Below are positions 1 to 7,050 of a stretch of 11,266 bases of DNA, piece after piece. The stretch lies in NCBI GenBank assembly GCA_017883345.1, contig JADGNT010000075.1:1-11266 (forward strand), written 5' to 3'. The position numbers and the translations under genes are program-made. This DNA is from Candidatus Solibacter sp. Its GTDB lineage: Bacteria; Acidobacteriota; Terriglobia; Bryobacterales; Bryobacteraceae. Position 1 is the stretch's first letter; each line of letters starts with the position of its first letter. The notes under the pieces were generated by a model, which did no database searches, was not told the DNA's origin, and saw nothing but the letters and a program-made list of their open reading frames with translations.

Positions 1-1311
1 GAGCACAATAAGCAGCTCCAGCGCATCTACGGCACCGCCTTCTTCTCGGCCAAGGATCTCGACGCCTACCTCAAACAGGTGGAAGAGGCCAAGAAGCGCG
101 ACCACCGCAAACTCGGCAAGGAGCTCGACCTCTTCAGCATCCAGGAACTCGCCGGCCCCGGGCTCATCTTCTTCCATCCCAAGGGCGGCATCATCCGCAA
201 ACAGCTCGAAGACTGGATGCGCGATCAGTACCTGAAGCGCGGCTACTCGCTGGTCTACACCCCCCACGTGGCGCGCATCGACCTGTGGAAGACTTCCGGC
301 CACGCCAATTTCTACGCGCAGAACATGTTCACCCCCATCAAGCTGGACGACGCCGAGTACCAGCTCAAGCCGATGAACTGCCCGTTCCACATCCTGATCT
401 ATGCCGACCGCCAGCGCAGCTACCGCGACCTCCCGGTGCGGCTCGGCGAGCTCGGCACCGTCTACCGCTACGAGCGCTCCGGCGTGCTCAACGGACTCTT
501 CCGCGTCCGCGGCTTCACCCAGGACGACGCGCACATCTTCTGCACTCCCGACCAGATTGAAAACGAAGTGGTGGACTGCCTCCAGTTCGCCATCGATACC
601 CTGGCCGCGTACGGCTTCGAGAAGTACGACGCGGAGCTTTCCACCTGGGATGGCGGCGCCAGCGGCAAATATGACGGCACGCCCGAGCAGTGGGCGATGG
701 CCGAAGGCGCCCTGCAACGCGCCTGCGACAAGCTGAAGGTCGCCGCCAAAACGATCCCCGATGAAGCCGCCTTTTACGGGCCCAAGATCGACGTCAAGCT
801 GGTGGACGCCATCGGCCGCAAGTGGCAGCTTTCCACCGTGCAGTTCGATTTCACCCTGCCCCGCCGCTTCGGCCTGGAGTACATCGCCGAGGATGGCAAG
901 GCCCACCAGCCGCTGATGGTGCACCGCGCCCTGTACGGCTCCATCGAGCGCTTCTTCGGCATCCTGATCGAGCACTACGCCGGCGCGTTCCCGGTGTGGC
1001 TGGCGCCCATTCAGGCGATCGTGCTGCCCATCACGGATCGCCAGGCGGCATACGCGCGCGACGTCCAGCAGCAGCTCGACGCCGCCGGAATCCGCGCCAC
1101 CGTGGACGATCGCAATGAGAAGGTGAACCTCAAGATCCGCGAAGCCCAACTGCAGAAGATTCCGTACATGCTGGTAGTGGGCGACCGCGAGCAGGCGAAT
1201 GGCATGGTTGCCGTCCGCAACCGCAAGCACGCCGACCAGGGGGCGAAATCGATTGCCGATTTTCTCACCGAAATCAAGGCGCTGATCGATTCGAAAGCCG
1301 TAAGCGAGTAG
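1..1311 (+). CDS. thrS: Threonine--tRNA ligase, 5'-truncated by window edge
   Basis: Class II synthetase that charges tRNA-Thr with threonine in the cytoplasm. The reading frame is open from base 1, so the 436 visible residues lack about 200 N-terminal residues (the TGS and editing domains in the usual ~640-aa enzyme). A GTG at 79 is internal, not the true start. Visible in order: catalytic core with the MNCPFH motif (first zinc-ligand Cys at visible residue 127), class II motif 2 around RYERSG (residues 156-160), DDAHIF (second zinc ligand, His 178), and LMVHRALYGS (third zinc ligand His 308, and motif 3). The C-terminal anticodon-binding domain starts near FPVWLAP (about residue 330). All three expected zinc ligands are present, so this is a normal functional enzyme. 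The next gene begins 19 bp downstream and may be cotranscribed. Stop codon is TAG at 1309-1311. Confidence 0.97.
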   Translation, partial: EHNKQLQRIYGTAFFSAKDLDAYLKQVEEAKKRDHRKLGKELDLFSIQELAGPGLIFFHPKGGIIRKQLEDWMRDQYLKRGYSLVYTPHVARIDLWKTSGHANFYAQNMFTPIKLDDAEYQLKPMNCPFHILIYADRQRSYRDLPVRLGELGTVYRYERSGVLNGLFRVRGFTQDDAHIFCTPDQIENEVVDCLQFAIDTLAAYGFEKYDAELSTWDGGASGKYDGTPEQWAMAEGALQRACDKLKVAAKTIPDEAAFYGPKIDVKLVDAIGRKWQLSTVQFDFTLPRRFGLEYIAEDGKAHQPLMVHRALYGSIERFFGILIEHYAGAFPVWLAPIQAIVLPITDRQAAYARDVQQQLDAAGIRATVDDRNEKVNLKIREAQLQKIPYMLVVGDREQANGMVAVRNRKHADQGAKSIADFLTEIKALIDSKAVSE

Positions 1312-1330
1312 GGCGCGCAACGCCCCGCCC

Positions 1331-2449
1331 ATGATGACCGCTATCGTTGCCGGCAGTGATCTCGCGCAGCTCGATGCCGCGATCGATGCGCTGCCCGACC
1401 AGCCGGCGGTCTTCCTGCTCTGGGCCAAAGAGGGGGAGCCGTACCTCTCCCGCACCGGCGTGCTGCGGCGGCGGCTGCGGCGCCTGATCGCCGAACGCGA
1501 GCGGCCCTCGCGATGGCTCAACCTGCGGCACACCGTGGCGCGCATCGAATACCGCCTGACCGGGTCGGCGTTGGAATCTTCCATCCTCTTCTACGAGCAG
1601 GCGCGCCGCCATTTCCCCGATACCTACCTGCGCCTGATGAAGCTGCGCATGCCGCCCTACGTGAAGCTGGTACTGGCCAACGAATTCCCGCGCAGCCACA
1701 TCACTACGCACTTGACACGCACCGCGGGCTTGTATTTCGGACCGTTCCGCTCGCGGGTTTCCGCGGAGCGTTTCGAGGCGCAGTTCCTGGACCTTTTCCA
1801 GATGCGCCGCTGCCAGGAAGACCTCGTGCCCTCGCCCGCGCACCCCGGCTGCATCTATGGCGAGATGTCGATGTGCCTGCGTCCCTGCCAGCAGGTGGTG
1901 GGCGCGGCGGAGTACGCCACCGAGGTCGGGCGTGTCGCCGAATTCCTGCGCACCGATGGGCGCTCGCTGCTCGCTTCCATCGGGCACTCGCGCGATCGCC
2001 TGAGCCAGGAGATGATGTTCGAGGACGCCGCGCGTCAGCACAAGCGTTTTGAAAAAGTGCAGGATGTCCTGCGCCTACGCGACGAGCTGGCGCGCGATGT
2101 CGACCGGCTGAACGGCGTCGCTATCACGCCGTCGCTCGAGCACGACGCCGTCGAGATGTGGTTTGTGCGCGACGGCGCGTGGTGCGCCCCGCAACGCTTC
2201 GGATTCGAGGTTCACGAAGGCAAACCCGTCTCGCTCGACCACCAGTTGCGCGACACCTTCGCCCGCGTCACCCCCGGAAAACTCACCGTGCGCGAGCGCC
2301 AGGAGTATCTCGCGCTCGTGGCGCGCTGGTACTACTCCACGTGGCGCGAAGGCGAATGGCTGAGCTTCGATAGCTACGGCGAAATTCCCTACCGCAAGCT
2401 GGTCAACGCGGTTTCCCGCGTGGCGCGGCGCGAGAGCGGGACTCAATAA
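1331..2449 (+). CDS. Short UvrC-like protein with degenerate GIY-YIG domain
   Basis: Paralogue of excinuclease subunit UvrC, 372 aa against about 600 for UvrC. Seen in order: an N-terminal GIY-YIG-like region (residues ~20-105), the UvrC-typical YFGPFRS stretch (135-141), four cysteines C161-x12-C174-x7-C182-x3-C186 matching the spacing of the cluster-binding cysteines of UvrC, a UVR motif (~222-256, FEDAAR core) that in UvrC contacts UvrB, and the first strands of the following domain (~270-295). The RNase H-like nuclease and helix-hairpin-helix domains of UvrC are missing. The GIY-YIG signature is eroded: GVY reads AVF (25-27), YVG reads YLS (38-40), and the position I align with the metal-binding Glu is Phe 87. 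Inference: a non-catalytic or altered UvrB-interacting repair factor rather than the main UvrC; a Cho-like role is less likely because Cho keeps its catalytic site. ATG start; no clear Shine-Dalgarno. It follows thrS by 19 bp. Confidence 0.85.
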   Translation: MMTAIVAGSDLAQLDAAIDALPDQPAVFLLWAKEGEPYLSRTGVLRRRLRRLIAERERPSRWLNLRHTVARIEYRLTGSALESSILFYEQARRHFPDTYLRLMKLRMPPYVKLVLANEFPRSHITTHLTRTAGLYFGPFRSRVSAERFEAQFLDLFQMRRCQEDLVPSPAHPGCIYGEMSMCLRPCQQVVGAAEYATEVGRVAEFLRTDGRSLLASIGHSRDRLSQEMMFEDAARQHKRFEKVQDVLRLRDELARDVDRLNGVAITPSLEHDAVEMWFVRDGAWCAPQRFGFEVHEGKPVSLDHQLRDTFARVTPGKLTVRERQEYLALVARWYYSTWREGEWLSFDSYGEIPYRKLVNAVSRVARRESGTQ

Positions 2450-2465
2450 TTATGTACAATCGCAG

Positions 2466-2687
2466 ATGAATATGCAGCGAGACGGAAAGCAGATGATTTC
2501 GATCTGGATCTTCATCGGCCTTCTGTTGATTGCCTATGGGGCGCTGATTATGGGTCAAGGGATGTGGGAACTGTTCGTTCCGCCGGTGAAGCCGGTAGTC
2601 CTGGCCGAGTTGCGCGCGGGCATCTGGTGGGGCTCGCTGATCCTGATCCTGGGCGCGGTTTTCGTCGGCACGAATTCGAAGTGGTAG
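2466..2687 (+). CDS. Small two-helix membrane protein, function unknown
   Basis: 73 aa from the first ATG, with two hydrophobic segments (about residues 10-29 and 50-66) joined by a short polar loop containing PPVKPVVLAELRAGIWWG. This fits a small inner-membrane protein with both ends on the same side. The loop motif is of a type I associate with small conserved acidobacterial membrane proteins, but no function can be given. Three in-frame ATGs exist (2466, 2472, 2493). The one at 2493 has a GGAAAG just upstream (2484-2489) and gives a 64-aa protein starting MISIWIFIG, which may be the true start. A TACAAT -10-like hexamer at 2455-2460 has no good -35 but would place the transcript start near 2467, also favouring 2493. 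It lies 16 bp after the UvrC-like gene and faces the convergent reductase gene. Confidence 0.75.
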   Translation: MNMQRDGKQMISIWIFIGLLLIAYGALIMGQGMWELFVPPVKPVVLAELRAGIWWGSLILILGAVFVGTNSKW

Positions 2688-2692
2688 GCGGA

Positions 2693-2713
2693 ATTTGTCA
2701 ATGTCTGACAAAT
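2693..2713. repeat. Palindrome copy 1 (ATTTGTCA arms, 5-nt spacer)
   Basis: Inverted repeat with 8-bp arms ATTTGTCA and TGACAAAT separated by ATGTC, just after the small membrane protein gene. Copy 2 lies 64 bp further on with the same arms, and both are followed by CGGYCA. It is AT-rich without a T-run, so it does not look like an intrinsic terminator. It could be a dimeric regulator site or part of a small repeat; no regulator is assigned. Confidence 0.7.
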
Positions 2714-2755
2714 CGGCCATCTAAATACCTGATTCCAAACGCACACGCACCTAAC

Positions 2756-2777
2756 GATTTGTCAATATTGACAAATC
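2756..2777. repeat. Palindrome copy 2 (perfect 22-bp dyad)
   Basis: A perfect 22-bp palindrome whose half is GATTTGTCAAT. Same arms as copy 1 but with a 4-nt AT-only centre. The right half contains a TTGACA (2768-2773) and the left half its mirror, so -35-like hexamers exist on both strands, but I see no convincing -10 for either. It sits in a gap between convergent genes, an unusual place for a promoter operator. Confidence 0.7.
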
Positions 2778-2830
2778 GGTCACGCTTGGACGTTATGAGC
2801 GCGGATTGGATAAGGGCGTGGCTCCGATAC

Positions 2831-3769
2831 CTACGCGTCCAGGTGATTGCGGAAGTAGGTGTCCAGGGCGATTTTGTTCTTCTCCGAGAGTTCGCCGGAC
2901 ATCTTCTTCATCTCCGGCAGGGGCAGCGGCTTGAAGGCTTTGGCTGCCGCTACGTTGTGCTCGATGTGCTCCACCTTGGGCATGCCGATTACAGTCGCGG
3001 CCACGGGCAGCGACATTGCATAGTGAATCAGCTTATCGGGGGATGCCTGGCCGACCAGCACGTCGGCCGCGAAGATCTTCATGGCGGTGACACCCATCTT
3101 CTTGCGCAGCGCCACGGGAAGCGCGACGGTCTCGAAGCTGGGCTGGGCGCCCTTTTCCTGGCTGCGCATGGCGGCGTTGAGCGCCATCTGGGTGCAATCG
3201 AAATCGTGGCGTTCCAGCGCGGTCTTCAGGACGTCGGGGAAGGCGTGACAGGTGATGCCGATGAAGCGCGCCATCTTCTGTTCCTTGGCTTTCACGGCGG
3301 CTTCATAGGCGCCGCCCTTGGCCGAGACGGCGGCCAGATCGTCGGGGCCCATCAGCGCGTGAATGTGCAAGAGGTCGACCTGATCCACCTGGAGGCGCTT
3401 GAGGCTCGTGTCCAGCATGCGCATGAAATCGTCGTACTTACGCGGCCCGATCTTGCTGGCCAGCCAGAGTCCCTTGCGGCCGCGCTGCTTGAGCACTTTG
3501 CCGATCCACAACTGGCTTTCGCCGTCCTTGCCGTAACTGTCGCAGGTATCGATGTACGTGATGCCGAGATCGAGCGCGTGATTCAACGCGGCAATACCCG
3601 GCCCTTCCCCATAGCCGACGAAGCGGCTGCCGCCGCCGAAGGCCAGTAGGGAGACTTGCGCGCCGGTGCCGCCCAAGGGGCGCATCGGCATGCCGGTGGC
3701 GGAAACCAACGGCACGGCTACCGCGCCGAGCGCGGCAGTTCCGAGAAAATCGCGACGGGAGATGCCCAT
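2831..3769 (-). CDS. Tat-exported aldo/keto reductase
   Basis: 312-aa NAD(P)H-dependent oxidoreductase of the aldo/keto reductase fold. The N-terminus has a twin-arginine signal (SRRDFLG, residues 4-10) followed by a hydrophobic stretch to about residue 25, so export to the periplasm in folded form is expected. The catalytic tetrad is visible: D74 (YIDTCDSYG), Y79, K106 (LASKIG) and H137 (DLLHIH). Substrate is unknown; aldehydes and ketones of sugars or steroids are typical for the family. Export of such enzymes by Tat is common in Acidobacteriota and Planctomycetota. The ATG start gives the intact Tat motif; the Shine-Dalgarno is weak. It lies 13 bp downstream of yjbQ on the same strand, so the two are probably one transcript. 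Confidence 0.9.
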   Translation of the reverse strand: MGISRRDFLGTAALGAVAVPLVSATGMPMRPLGGTGAQVSLLAFGGGSRFVGYGEGPGIAALNHALDLGITYIDTCDSYGKDGESQLWIGKVLKQRGRKGLWLASKIGPRKYDDFMRMLDTSLKRLQVDQVDLLHIHALMGPDDLAAVSAKGGAYEAAVKAKEQKMARFIGITCHAFPDVLKTALERHDFDCTQMALNAAMRSQEKGAQPSFETVALPVALRKKMGVTAMKIFAADVLVGQASPDKLIHYAMSLPVAATVIGMPKVEHIEHNVAAAKAFKPLPLPEMKKMSGELSEKNKIALDTYFRNHLDA

Positions 3770-3782
3770 AACCCGAAGACTA

Positions 3783-4205
3783 TCACGCTTCGCCGATCAA
3801 GTGCAGCAGCACGCCGCGGCGATGCGGCGCGGCGCGGTGCTCGAACAGATACACGCCCTGCCAGGCGCCGAGCGCCATCCGGCCGTGCTCGACCGGGATG
3901 GAAAGTTGGGTGAGGGTGAGCGCCGCGCGGATGTGGGCCGGCATGTCGTCCGGCCCCTCCACGGTGTGGCGGTAAAGCCGGCTGTCCTCGGGCACCAGGC
4001 GGTTGAAAAAGGTGTTGAGGTCATGCATCACGTCCGGGTCGGCGTTCTCTTGAATGGTAAGCGAGGCGGAGGTATGCTGCACGAAGACGGTGAGCAGGCC
4101 GGCCCGCACCTGGGCGCTCTCCAGCCAGGCGGCGATCTGGCCGGTGATTTCGTAGAGGCCTTTGCCGCGGGTGGCGATTTGAAGGTGGTGGGAGGTTATT
4201 TGCAT
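3783..4205 (-). CDS. yjbQ: YjbQ family protein (UPF0047)
   Basis: 140 aa, the usual length for the YjbQ/UPF0047 family, often labelled secondary thiamine-phosphate synthase because members show weak activity of that kind; the physiological role is not settled. Family hallmarks are visible: HTSASLTIQEN (residues 44-54) with conserved His and Glu, His 80, the PDDMPAHIR stretch (85-93), and the near C-terminal GAWQGVYLFEHR (113-124). These residues form the small single-domain barrel active site. The ATG start gives a normal N-terminus; no strong Shine-Dalgarno is seen. The aldo/keto reductase follows after 13 bp. Upstream lies a repeat-bearing gap and then the M50 protease gene. Confidence 0.92.
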   Translation of the reverse strand: MQITSHHLQIATRGKGLYEITGQIAAWLESAQVRAGLLTVFVQHTSASLTIQENADPDVMHDLNTFFNRLVPEDSRLYRHTVEGPDDMPAHIRAALTLTQLSIPVEHGRMALGAWQGVYLFEHRAAPHRRGVLLHLIGEA

Positions 4206-4235
4206 GGGGCAGTAGGAAACAAGGGAAGCCGTTTA

Positions 4236-4280
4236 TTCAACGCAGAGACGCAGAGACGCTGAGGAAAGCGCAGAGAAAAC
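4236..4280 (-). repeat. Dispersed GC-CTC-type repeat, copy A
   Basis: 45-bp purine-rich (on +) tract built of CGCAGAGA units. Read on the - strand it contains repeated CTCTGCGT. It aligns without gaps to copy B at 6945-6989, with about 34 of 45 bases equal and most differences being T/C changes. Spurious translations of this family (LCVSASLRLC-like, NAETQRR) are familiar from many unrelated bacterial genomes. It sits between the M50 stop and the yjbQ start, in the same orientation as those genes. The flank 4281-4366 has further short stretches of similar character (CGGAGG-type) and an ACACGGAT/ATTCACG tract typical of related intergenic repeats. Confidence 0.75.
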
Positions 4281-4368
4281 GAAGAACGGGTTACACGGAT
4301 GGAGCAGGATTCACGCGTTGCCCGGTTGGCGCGCGGAGCCAGCGGAGGTCGCGGAGGAAAGAAGCGGA

Positions 4369-5079
4369 TCAACTGCCGTATCCTTGGCCGGGGTAGAGGG
4401 CGCGCAGGGCGAAGGAGAAGACGGGCTGGAAGAGCCCACCGAACACCTGCCACACCAGCAGCAGGCCGATCATGCTGAAGGCGCCCAGCGATCGGCCGAA
4501 ATGCTGGATGCGGCGCGCCAGGTCTTCGGAGACGAGCAGGCCGAGGGCGCCGAAGCCATCCAGCGGCGGCACCGGGATCAAATTGAACGTGCCCAACAGC
4601 AGGTTGAGCGAGAACATCAGGCTCACGAAAGTGGCCGCTCCCGCCGCGACACCCACCCGCGCCGGCTCCACCACGTGCATGAAGTTGGCCGATTCCGGGT
4701 ATTGGAAGTTTCCCGTCCAGATGCCGATGTGGATCAGGATGCCGGCCAGGATGGCGAGCGTGAAATTCGCACCCGGACCCGCCAGCGACATCCAGGCCGC
4801 CCGGCGCGGACAGCGTTCCGACCATTGGGGGTCGTACGGCGCGCTGGCCCAGCCCATCATCCAACCGCCCGTGGCGTACGTCAGCAGCGGGAAGATCACC
4901 ATGCCGAAGGGTTCGCGGCGGATGTGGGGAATGGGATCGAGCGAGACCTGCCCGCCATGGAAGGCGGTGAGGTCTCCGCCGAGCTTCGCGGCCCACGCAT
5001 GGGCGGCTTCGTGGCACGTGGTGGAAAGCAGGAATACCACGTACCACACGACGCCCGCAATCAGGAACTCAGTATTCAC
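4369..5079 (-). CDS. Site-2 protease family (M50) intramembrane metalloprotease
   Basis: 236-aa polytopic membrane protein with the zinc metalloprotease HExxH motif as HEAAH (residues 23-27) in the first hydrophobic segment and the second-site NLIPVPPLDG (166-175) with the third zinc ligand Asp 174. It has about five hydrophobic segments (near 5-22, 60-78, 95-121, 145-168, 195-225). It lacks a PDZ domain, so it belongs to the short M50 group rather than to RseP. Its likely role is cleavage of a membrane-embedded substrate; the substrate is unknown. It starts with GTG at 5079, which overlaps the TGA of the preceding glycoside hydrolase in a GTGA arrangement (5076-5079), with GGAATC just upstream as ribosome site, so translation is probably coupled. 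It is followed by a repeat-bearing gap. Confidence 0.9.
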   Translation of the reverse strand: MNTEFLIAGVVWYVVFLLSTTCHEAAHAWAAKLGGDLTAFHGGQVSLDPIPHIRREPFGMVIFPLLTYATGGWMMGWASAPYDPQWSERCPRRAAWMSLAGPGANFTLAILAGILIHIGIWTGNFQYPESANFMHVVEPARVGVAAGAATFVSLMFSLNLLLGTFNLIPVPPLDGFGALGLLVSEDLARRIQHFGRSLGAFSMIGLLLVWQVFGGLFQPVFSFALRALYPGQGYGS

Positions 5080-6878
5080 TTAGATTCCATGGATTTATAG
5101 TAGTCGCGCAGGATGTAGAATGCGGGCTTGCGTTCTCCGCGGTCGGAGAACAGTCCCTTGCGGTTGTAGAAGTCCTGGATGCCCGCCAGGGGCCGGCGCG
5201 GCGAGCGGAAATCCACCAGCACCCAGGCGATGGTTCCATTGAGGAACGGAATCCTCCGGAACATGGCCACTTGGCGGCGGTACACGTTGGCCTGATACTC
5301 CTCCGTGAAGCGCGTCAAATCGTCACCGTGGCGGCCGGCCTGCGCATCGGCGCCGAATTCGCTCAGGATGAACGGCTTCTCATAGGGAGTCTGCCAGGCG
5401 ATGGTATCGATCTTCCCGGGGAGTCCATCGTACCAGCCGATGTATTCATTGCAGGAGACGACGTCGAGAGACTTGCCGAGCGGATCTTCCACCACGATGG
5501 TGCGCGGGTCGGCGTAGTGGGTCTCCAGCGCGGCCGTGATGAGGCGCGTGGAATCGAGCGAGCGCGCGCGTTCCACCAGGGTGGTGAGGAACTTCAGGCG
5601 CGGATCGCCGCGCGGGGTTTCGTTGGCCACGCTCCAGAGAATCACCGACGCGCGGTTCTTGTCGCGCGTGATCATTTCGGTGAGTTGCCGTTCGGCGTTG
5701 CGCAACGTCTCCGGGTTCTCCCAGGAGATGGTCCAGTAGACCGGAATCTCCGACCAGACGAGCAAGCCCAGCTCGTCGGCGAGGCGGGTCATGACTTCAT
5801 CGTGCGGATAGTGCGGCAGGCGCACGAAGTTGCAGTCCACTTCCTTGGCCCACTGAAACAGGGTGCGCGCATCGGCCTCGGAGTAGACGCGGCCCGCGCG
5901 GAACGGCGCTTCGGCGTGGATGGAGACGCCGCGCAGGAACACCGGCTTGCCATTGAGCAGGAGGTTGCGGCCCCTGGCCTCAATGGTGCGGAAGCCGATA
6001 CGGTCGGTGACGCGATCGGCGCCGGACTCGATGGTGACGTCGTAGAGCTTGGGCCGCTCGGGCGACCAGAGGTCGATCCGCGCGTCGAAGGCAACGCGGG
6101 CGAGACCCGTGGCATCGGGCGTGAACGTCTGCGTGATGCCGGCTTCGGGGATGCGGACGGTGACCTTCTGGCCGCGGCCGGCGCCGTTGAGGCGCACCCA
6201 TCCGGCGACGCGCGTCTGCGAGCCCTTCTCCAACTGGATGCTGTAATCCTGCACGAAGGTGCCGGGCACGTCGATGATGCGGACGGCGCGGGTGAGTCCG
6301 CCGTAGTTCCACCAATCGGTCATGACGGTGGGGATGAAGTCCTGCTTGCGCTGGTCGTCCACCTTGACGATGAGAACGTTGCCCTTTTCGCGGACGTTGG
6401 CGGTGATTTCGAACTGGAAGGGCGTGAAGCCGCCCTCGTGCTCGCCGACCTTGACGCCGTTGAGGAAGACCATGGCGCGATAGTTGGCCGCGCCGAACCA
6501 GACGAAGATGCGGTGTCCCGGTTGGATGGTGCAATCGAAATCGCGTTTGTACCAGACCGTACCTTCGTAGAGCATGAGTTCAGGGCGCTGCGTGTTCCAA
6601 TCGCCGGGAACCTGAAGGCGGTCGGCGGTATCGAAATCGTATTCGATGAGGTCGCTTTTGGATTGCGGCTTCTTGTTCGCGCCGAAACCGCCATCGGCCT
6701 GCGGTTTGTAGCGATAGTCGTAATAGCCGGATTCGTAGGGGTCGACGATGACGCGCCACGGTCCGTTGAGGGTGACACCTTGGCGGGCGGAGGCATTTTG
6801 GATGAGTTCCAACTCGGCGCCAAGCGCGGGGAAGACGCCCAGGCAGAGGAGCGCGGAGAGGAGTCGCAAGTAGGACAT
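5076..6878 (-). CDS. Secreted family 2 glycoside hydrolase, probable beta-glucuronidase
   Basis: 600 aa. It begins with a Sec signal peptide (residues 1-~21, hydrophobic LLSALLCLGVFPALG), so the enzyme acts in the periplasm or outside. It has GH2 architecture: N-terminal sugar-binding domain (~30-205), immunoglobulin-like domain (~206-300) and TIM barrel (~301-600). The catalytic acid/base is E420 in WSVANE and the nucleophile is E507 in ILSEFGAD. NRK at 572-574 matches the N-x-K motif that binds the glucuronate carboxylate in beta-glucuronidases, and NEYIGWY (477-483) also resembles that subgroup. Inference: it releases glucuronic acid from glycans or glucuronides; a beta-galactosidase is less likely. 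The ATG has GGAG seven bases upstream. The gene overlaps the downstream M50 protease by 4 bp. Confidence 0.9.
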   Translation of the reverse strand: MSYLRLLSALLCLGVFPALGAELELIQNASARQGVTLNGPWRVIVDPYESGYYDYRYKPQADGGFGANKKPQSKSDLIEYDFDTADRLQVPGDWNTQRPELMLYEGTVWYKRDFDCTIQPGHRIFVWFGAANYRAMVFLNGVKVGEHEGGFTPFQFEITANVREKGNVLIVKVDDQRKQDFIPTVMTDWWNYGGLTRAVRIIDVPGTFVQDYSIQLEKGSQTRVAGWVRLNGAGRGQKVTVRIPEAGITQTFTPDATGLARVAFDARIDLWSPERPKLYDVTIESGADRVTDRIGFRTIEARGRNLLLNGKPVFLRGVSIHAEAPFRAGRVYSEADARTLFQWAKEVDCNFVRLPHYPHDEVMTRLADELGLLVWSEIPVYWTISWENPETLRNAERQLTEMITRDKNRASVILWSVANETPRGDPRLKFLTTLVERARSLDSTRLITAALETHYADPRTIVVEDPLGKSLDVVSCNEYIGWYDGLPGKIDTIAWQTPYEKPFILSEFGADAQAGRHGDDLTRFTEEYQANVYRRQVAMFRRIPFLNGTIAWVLVDFRSPRRPLAGIQDFYNRKGLFSDRGERKPAFYILRDYYKSMESK

Positions 6879-6912
6879 ATTCGGACTCCAGCATACCTGA
6901 TTTCACTCCTGA

Positions 6913-6928
6913 CCCCGGGATTCCGGGG
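6913..6928. other. GC-rich hairpin between glmS and the glycoside hydrolase
   Basis: Inverted repeat CCCCGG-GATT-CCGGGG. It lies 35 bp upstream of the hydrolase start and after the glmS stop. No T-run follows on either strand, so a standard intrinsic terminator is not supported, though it could slow transcription leaving glmS. Confidence 0.35.
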
Positions 6929-6944
6929 AGGTTGAGGGATGCTT

Positions 6945-6989
6945 CTTGACGCGGAGGCGCGGAGACACGGAGGAAAACGCGGAGAACAC
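6945..6989 (-). repeat. Dispersed GC-CTC-type repeat, copy B
   Basis: Second copy of the 45-bp repeat found at 4236-4280, same orientation, with CTCCGCG where copy A has CTCTGCG. It lies between the glmS stop and the hydrolase start. The purine-rich character continues to about 7030 (CGGAGGAAGCGGAGAAAAG). There is no coding potential beyond the low-complexity frames such repeats always give. Confidence 0.75.
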
Positions 6990-7050
6990 AAAGTAAAAGG
7001 CAAGGAGAGTTCGGAGGAAGCGGAGAAAAGAGCGGGCGAGAAGTGGACAG

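Noticed and set aside
2564..3649. 361-aa + strand frame
   Set aside because: It overlaps the small membrane protein out of frame, crosses the palindrome gap and runs antisense to the aldo/keto reductase; no domain is seen.
4318..5100. 260-aa + strand frame
   Set aside because: Antisense to the M50 protease, which has intact HEAAH and NLIPVPPLDG motifs.
5271..6935. 554-aa open frame on the + strand
   Set aside because: It lies antisense to the glycoside hydrolase, which has a signal peptide and all catalytic motifs. The + frame reads as low-complexity Gly/Ala/Asp/Arg sequence, typical of a high-GC shadow.
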